A stretch of 64,000 bases of DNA from Ailurus styani (taxonomy: Eukaryota; Chordata; Mammalia; Carnivora; Ailuridae), in NCBI GenBank assembly GCA_002007465.1, contig LNAC01001208.1:169111-233110 (forward strand), given 5' to 3'. Made by a program: the position numbers and the translations under genes. Below, in pieces: positions 55,160-64,000 of this stretch (positions are counted from its first letter, which is position 1; each line of letters opens with the position of its first letter). Below the pieces are notes generated by a model. That model was not told the DNA's origin. It saw only the letters and a list, made by a program, of their open reading frames with translations, and ran no database searches.

Positions 55160-57461
55160 TGTATCTTTGGGGTAAATACCTAGTAGTGCAATTGCTGGGT
55201 CATAGGGTAGCTCTATTTTTGACTTTTTGAGGAACCTCCACACTATTTTCCAAAGTGAATATACCAACTTTCATTCCCACCAACAGTGTAAGAGGGTTCC
55301 CCTTTCTCCACATCCTCTCCAACATTTGTTGTTTCCTACCTTGTTAATTTTTGCCATTCTGACTGGTATAAGGGGGTATCTCAATGTGGTTTTGATTTGA
55401 ATTTCCCTGATGGCTAATGCTGTTGAACATTTTTTCATGTGTCTGTTAGCCATTCATATGTCTTCTTTGGAGAAGTGTCTGTTCATGTCTTCTGCCCATT
55501 TTTTGACTTGATTATTTGTTTTTTGGATGTTGAGTTTGAGAAGTTCTTTATAGATCTTGCATACCAGCCCTTTATCTGTGGTGGCATTTCCAGATATCTT
55601 CTCCCTTTCTGTGTTTTGCCTCTTTGTTTTGTCGACTGTTTCCTTTGCTGTGCAGAAGCTTTTTATCTTGATGAAGTCCCAAAAGTTCATCTTAACTTTT
55701 GTTTCCCTTGCCTTTGGAGATATGTCATGAAAGAAGTTTCTGTGGCCGATGTCAAAGAAGTAACTGCCTATGTTCTCCTTTGGGATTTTGATGGATTCCT
55801 GTCTCACATTGAGGTCTTTCATCCATTTTGAGTTTATCTTTGTGTATGGTGTACAAGAGTGGTCGAGTTTCATTCTTCTGTATATAGCTGTCCAATTTTT
55901 CCAGCACCATTTATTGAAGAGACTGTCTTTTTTCCACTGGATATTTTTTCCTGCTTTGTCGAAGATTAGTTGACTGTAGACTTGAAGGTCCATATCTGTG
56001 CTCTCTATTCTGTTACATTGATCAAAGTGTCTGTTTTTGTGCCAGTACCATGCTGTCTCGTGATCACAACTTTGTAATATAGCTTGAAATCAGGCAACAT
56101 CATGCCCCAAATTTATTTTTCTTTTTCAAAATTTCCTTGGCAATTTGGGGTCTTTTCTGGTTCCATACAAATTTTAGGATTATTTGTTCCAACTCTTTGA
56201 AAAATGTCGCTGGTATTTTGATCAGGATGGTATTGAAAATATAGATTGCTCTGGGCAGCATAGACATTTCAACAATGTTTATTCTCCCGATCCATGAACA
56301 TGGAATGTTTTTCCATCTTTTTGTGTCTTCAATTTCTTTCATAAGTGTTCTATAGTTTCTAGAGTATAGATCCCTTACCTCTTTGGTTAGGTTTATTCCT
56401 AGGTATCTTATGGTTTTTGATGCTATTGTAAATGGAATTGATTCCCTAATTTCTCTTTCTGTGGTTACATTGTTAGTAGATAGAAAAGCAAATTATTTTT
56501 GTGCATTGATTTTGTATCCTGACACATTACTGAATTGCTGTATGAGTTCTAGTAATTTGGGGATGGAGTCTCTTGGATTTTCCACATGAAGTATCATGTC
56601 ATCTGTGAAGAGAGAGAGTTTGACTTTTTCTTTGCCAATTTGAATACATTTTTGTTGTTGTTGTTATTGTCTGGTTGCTGATGCTAGTACTATGTTGAAC
56701 AATAGTGGTGAGAGTGGGCATCCTTGTAGTGTTCCTGATCTTAAGGAAAAATCTCTCAGCTTTTCTCCATTGAGAATGATATTCACTGTGGGCTTATCAT
56801 AAATGGTTTTTATGAATTCGAGGACTGTTCCCTCTGTCCCTACACTCTGAAGGGTTTCAATCAGGAAAGGGTGCTGTATTTTGTCAAATTCTTTTTCAGC
56901 ATCAATGGAGAGGAACATATGTTTCTTGTCTCTTCTCTTATTAATGTGTTCATGATTGATTTGTGAATGTTGAACCACCCTTGCATCCCAGGAATAAATC
57001 CCACCTGGTTGTGGTGAATAATCCTTTTAATGTACTGTTGGATCCTATTGGCTAGGATTTTGTTGAGAATTTTGGCATTCATATTCATCAGAGATATTGG
57101 TCTGTATTTCTCCTTTTTTGATTGGGTCTTTGCCTGGTTTGGCGCTCAAGGTAATGCTGGTCTCACAGAACGGGTTTGGAAGTTTTCCTTCTGTTTCTAT
57201 TTTTTGAAATACCTTCAGGAGAATAAGTATTATTTCTTCTTTGAATGTTTAGTAGAATTCCCCTGGGAATCCACCAGGCCCTGGACTCTTGTTTTTTGGG
57301 GGAGGTTTTTGATCACTGCTTCAATTTGTTACTGGTTATTGGTCTATTCAGGTTGTCAGTTCTTCCTGTTTCAGTCTTAATAGTTTATAGGATTCCAGGA
57401 AGGCATCCATTTCTTCCAAGCTGCTTAATTTATCGACATATAGTTGTTGATAATAATTTCT

Positions 57462-57682
57462 TTTTTTTTAAAGATTTTATTTATTCATTTGACACAGAGA
57501 GAGAGATTACAAGTAGGCAGAGAGGCAGGCAGAGAGAGGAGAGAGGAGGAAGCAGGCTCCCTGCTGAGCAGAGAGCCCAACGTGGGCCTCGATCCCNNNN
57601 NNNNNNNNNNNNNNNNNNNNNNNNNNNNNNNNNNNNNGAGCTGAAGGCAGAGGCTTTAACCCACTGAGCCACCCAGGTGCCC
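57462..57682 (-). mobile_element. Young CAN SINE (mustelid-type) with perfect 17-bp TSD and an internal gap
   Basis: Minus strand. TSD tgttgataataatttct is identical at 57445-57461 and 57683-57699. The host L1 reads through cleanly when one TSD copy and the SINE are skipped. Unknown bases occupy 57597-57637. Confidence 0.97.
57597..57637. other. Assembly gap (41 N)
   Basis: The gap falls inside the SINE between 'gatccc' and 'gagctgaaggcagaggc'. Other copies in this window have only about 21 bases there, so the N count probably overstates the missing sequence. Confidence 0.99.
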
Positions 57683-58279
57683 TGTTGATAATAATTTCTA
57701 ATAATTGTTTCTATTTCCCCAAAGATACAGATGTAGTGAAAAGAAGGGGCACAGGCACCCCAATGTTCATAGCACCAATGTCCACAATCGCTAAATGGTG
57801 GAAGAAGCCAAGATGCCCTTCAACAGATGAATGGATAAAGAAGATGTGGACCATATATAAAATGGAATATTACTCAGCCATCAGAAAAGATGAATACCCA
57901 CCATTTGCATTGACATGGATGGAACTGGAGGAGATTATGCTAAGTGAAATAAGTCAAGCAGAGAAAGACAATTATCGTATGGTTTCACTTATATGTGGAA
58001 CATAAGGAATAGCATAGAGGACATTAGGAGAAGGAAGGGAAAAATGAAGGGGGGAAGTCAGTGGAGAAGATGAACCATGAAGACTATAGACTCCAGGAAA
58101 CAAACTAAGGGTTTCGGGGGTGGGGGGGGTGGCAGGGTGGGTTAACCCAGTGATCAGTATTAAGGAGGGCATGTATTGCAAGGAGTAATGGGTGTTATAT
58201 GCAAATAATGAATCATGAAACACTACATCAAAAACTAAAGTACTGCATGGTGACTAACATAATAAAAAATGAAATGGAG

Positions 58280-58400
58280 GGAGATATTGATAGATATGTG
58301 TGTGAATACATATATAAATATATCTATATATGTGAGTGTGTATGTGTACAGATATTGATATGAATAAAAATACATATACATATTGAAAAAAATGAAAAAA
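58280..58400. repeat. AT/TG-rich low-complexity sequence after the L1 tail
   Basis: Interrupted 'tatata' and 'tgtgtg' words, with several 'gatattgatat' repeats. Confidence 0.75.
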
Positions 58401-59018
58401 GTTGCTTTGGTGCCCCTGAATTCTGGACCTAAATGTTTGTACCTGCCAACTTTCAGTCCTCTTTCTGCCTCTTGAAACCTGTCACCCACTTGGCATTCCC
58501 ACTTTGAAGTCTTCTTCAGACCCCATCCGAAGGACAGAGAGCAGTGTGTTTCGAAGATGAGAAGTCGTATACGGAAGAGCGTTTTGTCAATGGTAATACA
58601 CCATGCAAATATAAGAGATGGGGGGGGGTAACGATAATGTGAAGAATTTGTCCAGAAAGAGAAAAGCATTAAATTCAGAAGGCACTGAGAGGGGATTATC
58701 CTGAGAGGAAATTCCTAATGCTGCTTCAGATTGTCTCTGCTACTGGGCCATGCAAAGTCTTAAAAATCATTTCCTGTCGCTGTTATATATGGCATAATGC
58801 AGGTTAAGTGCTCTTGAACAAGTCGTATTGGCTAATTCCTGTAATTGTAGTGTTTTCTTTCTTTCTTTCTTTTTTCTTTTTATTTTAAAGCCCAGAGACA
58901 CTGCTTTGGGAAGCTTTCAGTGGGTGATAGGCTCCATATCCAACATTAGCCTGTCAAAATCCCATGTTTACAGTGTTAAGATGGCCACATTTCCAAATGC
59001 AAACTTCTTTTCATTGGT
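58401..59018. other. Unassigned DNA with a short (TTTC)n run
   Basis: TTTC repeat at 58854-58878 and a G-run at 58621-58628. Nothing else recognised. Confidence 0.4.
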
Positions 59019-59019
59019 C

Positions 59020-60475
59020 GATTGATATTTGAGTTCTATCCAGATTTTTGGAATCATGAATCATGTTGCTGTGCACATTAATGTACGTGTTTGTGTTTGT
59101 GTTTTCACTTCTCTTGGGTATATACCTAGGAGTAAGATTATTGGATCATATGGTAATTCTGTGTTTAATCCTTTGAGGAAATGCCAGACTGTTTTTCAAA
59201 GTGGTTACACTATTTTACGTTCTTTTTGGCAGTGAATGAGAGTTATGATTCTTCACATCCTCTTCAATTCTTACTATCTGACTTTTTAATTATAGCCTTC
59301 CTAAGCAAGTGTGAAGTGGTATCTCAGTGTGGTTTTGATTTTCATTTTCCTGTTGATTAACAATGTTGAATATATTTTCATGTGCTTGCTGACCATTTGT
59401 ACATCTTCTTTAGAGAGATGCCTGTTCAAAGTCTTTACTTATTTTTATTTTTAAAATTTATTTTTTTTAAGATTCTGTTTTTATTTTTATTTTTTATTAA
59501 CATATAATGTAATATTTGTTTCAGATGTACAGGTCTGTGAATCATCAGTCTTACACAATTCACAGCACTCACCATAGCACATTACAATTTTATTTTTAAG
59601 TAATCTCTACACCCAATATGGCACTTGAACTCAGGACTCCAAGATCAAAAGTCACCTGTTCTACCAACTGAGCCAGGCAGGTACCTGTTTTGCTTATTTT
59701 TAAAGTTAGGTTGTTTCTCTTTTGGTTGTTAAATTGTAAGCATTCTGGATACAAGTTCCTCATTGGATACATTTGAAAATATTTTCTCCCATTTTGAGTT
59801 ATCTTTGATATATAAAAGTTTTTAATTGTGACAAGGTCTGATTTATCTATTTTTCTTTTTTGCCTATGCTTTTGGCATCATATTTAAGAAACTACTGCCA
59901 AATCCAAGCTCATACAGATTTGCCCCTATGTTTTCTACTAAGAATTTATAGACCTCTTAAATTTAGATCTTTGATTCATTTTTAATTAACTTTCATATAT
60001 GGTGTGAAGGATCCAACTTCATTCTTTTGCATGTGGATATCCAGTTGTCCCAGAACCATTTGCTGAAGACTCTGGTTTTTCCCTATTCAATGGTCATGGC
60101 ACCCTTGTTGAAAATCAGTTGACTGTAGAGGTATGGATTTATTTCTAGACTCATAATTCTATTATGTTGATCAATATGTCTGCTTTTATGACAGTGCCAC
60201 ACATTATTTTCATTACTGTTGATTTATAGTAAGTTTTTAAGTCAGAAAGTGAGAGTTCACATAATTCTTCCCCACCCCCCAAGATAATTTTGGCTATTCT
60301 GGGTGTCTTCCAGTTCCATATGAATTTTAAGATCAGATTTTCCTTATCTGCAAAAATACTCTTTGGAGTTTTGTTAGTGATGACACTGGATCTGTGGATC
60401 ACTTTCAGAAGTATTGCCATTAAATTTTCCAATCCATTAACATAGGGTTTCTTTCTACTTATTTAGGCTTCCTTA
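59020..60475 (-). mobile_element. Old L1 (L1M) ORF2 3' half, with nested insertions
   Basis: Minus-strand order: 'cttgggtatatacctaggag', 'gtgtgaagtggtatctcagt', 'tttttaattgtgacaaggtc', 'cattcttttgcatgtggata', 'cttccagttccatatgaatt'. The block 59445-59700 (SINE plus L1 3' end) is a later insertion. The frame 60432-60151 still reads like the ORF2 C-terminal region (LILKFIWNWKTPRIAK). Confidence 0.88.
59445..59700 (-). mobile_element. Old CAN SINE interrupted by a small L1 3' end, both inside the L1M
   Basis: The SINE pieces ('ttaagattctgtttttattt' at 59468 and 'taagtaatctctacacccaa' at 59598) are separated by an L1 3'UTR fragment, about 59490-59582 ('gtgaatcatcagtcttacac'). A 'ttttattttta' word is present on both sides of the L1 piece. 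The L1M resumes at 'gcttatttttaaagttagg'. Confidence 0.75.
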
Positions 60476-60672
60476 AATTTTTCAGTTATGTTATCTTTTA
60501 TATACTAACCTTTATTGATGCTTTTTGTTTGGATAAAAATTACTGTGTCCATGATCACTTGCATCTGGCATGAAGAACTATCATAAATATTTTTTGTAAG
60601 GTGATCTACTAACAAAAAATTTGTTCGTTTCTCAATCTGACAATACCTTCATTTGTCTATTTGGAAAGAATG

Positions 60673-61521
60673 TTAGATTCCTGCCTCACGTTGAGGTCTT
60701 TCATCCATTTTGAGTTTATCTTTGTGTATGGTGTGAGAGAATGTTTGAGTTTCATTCTTCTATACATAGCTGTCCAATTTTCCCAGAACCATTTATTGAA
60801 GAGACTGTCTTTTTTCCACTGGATATTTTTTCCTGCTTTGTCGAAGATTATTTTACCATAGAGTTGAGGATCCATATCTGGACTCTCCACTCTGTTCCAT
60901 TGGTCTATGTGTCTGTTTTTGTACCAGTACCATGCTGTCTTGGTGATCACAGCTTTGTTGTAAAGCTTAAAATCAGGCAATGTGATGCTCCCAGCTTTTT
61001 TGTTTTTGTTTTTGTTTTTCTTTTTCAACATTTCCTTGGCAACTTGGGTCTTTTCTGGTTCCATAAAAATTTTAGGATTGTTTGTTCCAGCACTTTGAAA
61101 AATGCCAGTGGAATTTTGATCGGGATGGCATTGAAAGCATAGATTGCTCTGGGTAGTATAGACATTTTAACAATGTTTATTCTTCAGATCCATGAGCATG
61201 GAATGCTTTTCCATCTTTTTGTATCTTCTTCAATTTCTTTCATGAGTATTCTGTAGTTCCTCAAGTACAGATCCTTTACCTCTTTGGTTAGGTTTATTCC
61301 AAAGTATTTTATGGTTTTTGGTGCTATAGTAAATGGAATCAATTCTCTAATTTCCCTTTCTATACTTTCATTGCTAGTGTATAAGAAAGCAATTGATTTC
61401 TGTGGATTGATTTTGTATCCTGCCACATTTCTGAATTGCTCTATGAGTTCTAGTAGTTTGGGGGTGGAGTCTTTTGGATTTTCCATATAAAGTATCACGT
61501 CATCTGCAAAGAGAGAGAGTT
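60673..61521 (-). mobile_element. Internal L1 ORF2 fragment with 9-bp TSD, no L1 3' end or poly(A)
   Basis: About 850 bases of carnivore L1 ORF2 only. The 9-base word gaaagaatg lies at 60664-60672 and 61522-61530. Joining the flanks restores a continuous L1M sequence, so the insertion boundaries are firm. Both ends lie inside ORF2. Confidence 0.85.
60673..61521 (-). pseudogene. L1 ORF2 partial (RT palm/thumb to C-terminal part)
   Basis: Read from right to left: LFADDVILYMENP with the intact catalytic Asp pair (61510-61499), then SGYKIN-type thumb sequence, PCSW near 61190, then in a shifted frame [19 protein letters not shown] and [12 protein letters not shown] (61064-60657 frame). The frameshift lies near 61150-61070. 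It is a partial replicase sequence without endonuclease or C-terminus, and not functional. Confidence 0.85.
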
Positions 61522-61622
61522 GAAAGAATGCTTTGCTACTGTAGGATTCCTGGTTAACTATTTTGTTTTGTTTGAGCACTTCAGAGCATGTTATCCTACT
61601 GCCTTCTGACTTCCATGTTTCT

Positions 61623-61794
61623 TTTTTTGTTTTGTTTTGTTTTTAATTTTTGTTTTTATTTTATTTTTTCAGTGATCCAAGATTCATTGTTTATGCACCA
61701 TGCCCAGTGCTCCATGCAATACGTGTTCTCCTTAATACACACCACCAGGCTCACCCCCACCATAACCCTCAGTTTGTTTCTCAGAGTCCACAGT
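61623..61794 (-). mobile_element. Short 5'-truncated L1 3' end with 13-bp TSD
   Basis: T-rich tail, then 'gatccaagattcattgttta', 'ccagtgctccatgcaatacg' and 'ccctcagtttgtttctcaga'. TSD cttccatgtttct at 61610-61622 and 61795-61807. Confidence 0.93.
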
Positions 61795-62769
61795 CTTCCA
61801 TGTTTCTAATGGGAAGTCAACTATTAATCTTATTGGTTCCCTTGTAAGTAATGAATTCTTTTTTTTCCCTTGTTTCTTTTAAGGTTTCCTCCTTTCTTTA
61901 GCTCTCAACATTTTTACTCTGATTTGTCTATTTGTGGGTCTCTTATTTATCCTACTTGGAGTTTGTTGAATATCCTCAGTGTGTAGATCAATATTTTTCA
62001 AAAAATTTAGGAAGTTTTCCAAAATTAGTTATTTGGTTATTTTTTCCTACTCCTTTCTCTATCTCTTTCACTTCTGGCCCTTCCATTACATGTATGTTGG
62101 AGACATTTCTCTGAGACATTTAGTTTTCTTCATTCTTTTTATCTTGTTCTTCTTCAGATTGCATAATCTCTATCAGTCTATCTTCAAGTGCACTCATTCT
62201 TTCTTCTTCCAGTTCAAAGATATTGTCAAGTTACTCTGCTGTGTTTTTCATTTCAATTATTATGCCCTTTAGTTATGGAATTGCCAACTCATTTTATTAT
62301 AATTTCTATCTCTTGATTGATACTTTCTATTCACTGCAACATTGTCATCACACATTCCTTTATTTCTTTAGTCATAGTTTCTTTTAGTTCTTGAACATAT
62401 TTCAAATGGCTAATATGATGTCTATTTCTCTTAAATCTGACTTCTGGTCTCTCTCAGGTAGTTTCTATTGCCTGGTTTTTTTTCTGGTACATGGGTTGTA
62501 CTTTCTTGGTTTTAGCATGTTTTATAATTTCTTTGCTGGAAACTGGACATTTAAGATAATATATTACTGCAATTCTGGATCTTGGTCTCTTGTCCCCAGG
62601 AATTGCTATCATCATTAGCTTTTTTACCTGTTTCATGATTGACTGGATTATTTTAGTGAAGTCTGTTTCCCTCTTCCTCCTCCCTTGCTACAGTGTGAAG
62701 CCTCTGATGGTGCTTCTTGGGAACATATCCTTGGAGAGGGCCACAGTCACCCTGGAATGACACCAGTTT

Positions 62770-63800
62770 TGTATGATTTCAATTATTTTCTAACATTCAT
62801 TAGGCTTGTAGTATAACTCAGGATTTGGTGTACCTGTATGAGTGTTCCTTTTGCACTAGGAAAGAATGTTGTATGGGAGTGTTGTGTAAATATTTATTAG
62901 ACCCAGTTGTTTGATGGTGTTTGTCAGTTCTTCTCCATCCTTGGTGATTTTCATCCTACTAGTTTTATCAGTGACTGAGAGGGGAGTAGTGGAGCCTACA
63001 ACTATAGTTTTGTCTATTTGTCCTTTCTGTTCTGTTTTTTACTGATGGGTATATTGATGCTCAGTTATTTGGTGTATACACATTTAGAATTATTACATCT
63101 TCCTGATGAATCTACTTTTGATCATTATATAATGTCCCTCTTTGTTCTCAGTAAGTTCTTTCTTCTAAAGTCTATTTTGTTTGATAATAATAAAGACACT
63201 CTTTCTCTTAATGTTTACATGAAATACCTTATTCCATCCTTTTATTTATAACCTACCTATATCATTATGTTTGAATGGAGTTCCTTGCAGACAGCCTGTA
63301 GCTGTATACATTATTGTTTGTATGTTTTTCCTATCTATTCTGACAATATCTTTCACTTTTAATTGGTATATTTAGACCATGAATTTTCAATATCATTATC
63401 GGAATGTTGAATTTAGGTCTATCATTTTTATTTTCATGTTTTGTTCATTCCTTCTGTTTTTCATTCCTCTTTTCCTCATTTTTTGCCTTCTTTTGGGTTA
63501 TTTGAACATTATTTAATACATCATTTTAATTTATCTATTTTGACTGTAACTTTGCTTAGATATTGTAGAACTGCTCTAAGATTACAATATACATACTTAA
63601 TTTTCACACCTCATTTAGAATCAATATTTACCACTTTCAGTGAAATATAGAACTCTTTACTACTAGATAGCTCTTCCTCTTTATGTGGTACTTGTCTTAT
63701 GCATTACATCTATATACATTGAAAACCCCTTGAGAAAATTTTATACTTAGTTCAATTCTCAAGGTATATGATATACTTTTAATGGTCAGATTCATCCATG
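62770..63800 (-). mobile_element. Second old L1 (L1M) piece: ORF2 endonuclease start to inter-ORF region
   Basis: 'tttgcactaggaaagaatgt', 'acacatttagaattattaca', 'ccttgcagacagcctgtagc', 'taattggtatatttagacca' and 'cattgaaaaccccttgagaa' give the endonuclease to ORF1-linker order on the minus strand. It lies beyond the ORF1 block at 60476-62765, which is out of order for a single L1, so it is a separate copy. Confidence 0.7.
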
Positions 63801-64000
63801 TACAGCTTGTGGCCGAGCTCAAGAATAATAACCAAATGATGTGGTACCTTTCCTGAACTCTACACCATCTGTGAACTCCTTAGTACTATCTATTCCCCTA
63901 AGGGCTCCCCCATTTTAGTCCTCCAGACAGAAACCTGGCACTTGATCTTGCTCTGCCACAACCTTCCCCCAAAGGCACTCTTGTCTGGGGCCAGGCAGCA
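63801..64000. other. Unassigned DNA at the window edge
   Basis: Possibly more L1M 5' sequence; not recognisable enough to call. Confidence 0.3.

Larger units (their letters stand above)
55160..57716 (-). pseudogene. L1 ORF2 reverse transcriptase to C-terminal region, broken
   Basis: The minus-strand frames run in order from right to left. RT fingers/palm come first (57088-56861 and 56978-56664, with [12 protein letters not shown] and [14 protein letters not shown]). The catalytic Asp pair follows at 56609-56598, reading FTDD where L1 usually has FADD. Then come the thumb (56342-56100) and the C-terminal domain with [12 protein letters not shown] (55993-55454). The protein is the L1 replicase. 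Frameshifts separate the pieces, one near a TTG run at 56651-56668. The endonuclease part is absent, removed by truncation or lying beyond the SINE at the 5' end of the inverted arm. Confidence 0.88.
55160..58269 (+). mobile_element. Carnivore L1 with large inverted 5' segment (twin priming), carrying a SINE
   Basis: 57717-58269 is the L1 3' end in plus orientation, ending 'tgactaacataataaaaaa'. 55160-57716 is the directly upstream ORF2 sequence in the opposite orientation. The inverted part starts at 'tgtatctttggggtaaatac' and the plus part at 'ccccaaagatacagatgtag', so the same L1 position is reached from both sides with about 13 bases of overlap. That is the geometry of twin priming. The inverted arm is about 2.3 kb without its SINE. 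I could not identify a convincing TSD. Confidence 0.9.
60476..62765 (-). mobile_element. Old L1 (L1M) ORF1 to 5'UTR region, with two nested L1 insertions
   Basis: Minus-strand ORF1 C-terminal to N-terminal order: 'actgtaggattcctggttaa', 'tactgccttctgacttccat', 'cttatttatcctacttggag', 'ttctttcttcttccagttc', 'gaaactggacatttaagata'. Interrupted at 60673-61521 and 61623-61794 by younger L1 pieces, each with its own TSD. Confidence 0.75.

Noticed and set aside
55439..55831. 130-codon hydrophobic plus frame (also 60741-61142 and 57030-57380)
   Set aside because: Antisense of L1 ORF2; the true coding sense is the minus strand.
57685..58005. 106-codon plus frame that reads like a protein (TPMFIAPMSTIAKWWKKP)
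   Set aside because: This is the well-known spurious frame in the L1 3' end; the same peptide pattern recurs at 13681-13908 and 8740-8967.

Overview
This window is nuclear DNA of a caniform carnivore. I found no exon, RNA gene, CpG island, viral genome or microbial-type gene cluster that I could support. The organism call rests on abundant tRNA-Lys-derived CAN SINEs (head 'gggcgcctgggtggctcagt', internal TC run, AATAAA-rich tail) and carnivore-type L1 LINEs. Several SINEs (2267, 2471, 7487 and 57462) carry the 'gggttaaagcctctgc' variant that I associate with Mustelidae (ferret, mink, otter, badger). Three of these four loci have clean target-site duplications (TSDs), so they look young. The family placement is an inference. 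The window could be intergenic or a large intron; the sequence does not say which.

Layout. 1-3.9 kb: the 5' end of a carnivore L1 on the minus strand (5'UTR, ORF1, start of ORF2), interrupted by a reversed L1 3' end and two SINEs. 3.9-9.4 kb: old MIR, L2, a DNA transposon and MaLR LTRs, then a 3'-terminal L1 with a microsatellite and, beside it, a small copied piece of the same L1. 9.4-20.8 kb: mostly unassigned DNA, an old L1M, a twin-primed L1 nested in an older L1 tail, several SINEs, microsatellites and a local duplication of an unnamed sequence at 18.3 and 19.1 kb. 20.8-31 kb: MaLR LTRs, L2, a three-SINE array, an L1-SINE pair built on one target site and a large GAAA tract. 31-55 kb: repeat-poor, GC-richer DNA with scattered SINEs, MIR, L2, several MER5-type hAT MITEs (four within 1.2 kb near 52 kb), long CA repeats and a few CTCF-like motifs. 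55-64 kb: almost solid LINE, made of a 3.1 kb twin-primed L1 carrying a young SINE with an assembly gap, then a mosaic of old L1M fragments containing nested younger L1 and SINE pieces.

The only protein-coding signal is decayed LINE-1: an open endonuclease frame with changed active-site residues, a broken ORF1, and broken reverse-transcriptase and C-terminal ORF2 segments. Family names come from recognising consensus sequences by eye, so element boundaries are approximate (tens of bases) unless a TSD fixes them. The most useful observations concern insertion mechanism: two 5'-inverted L1s, a local templated insertion, and an internal L1 ORF2 fragment with a TSD but no 3' end or poly(A) tail. 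I did not find evidence for an undescribed biological system.
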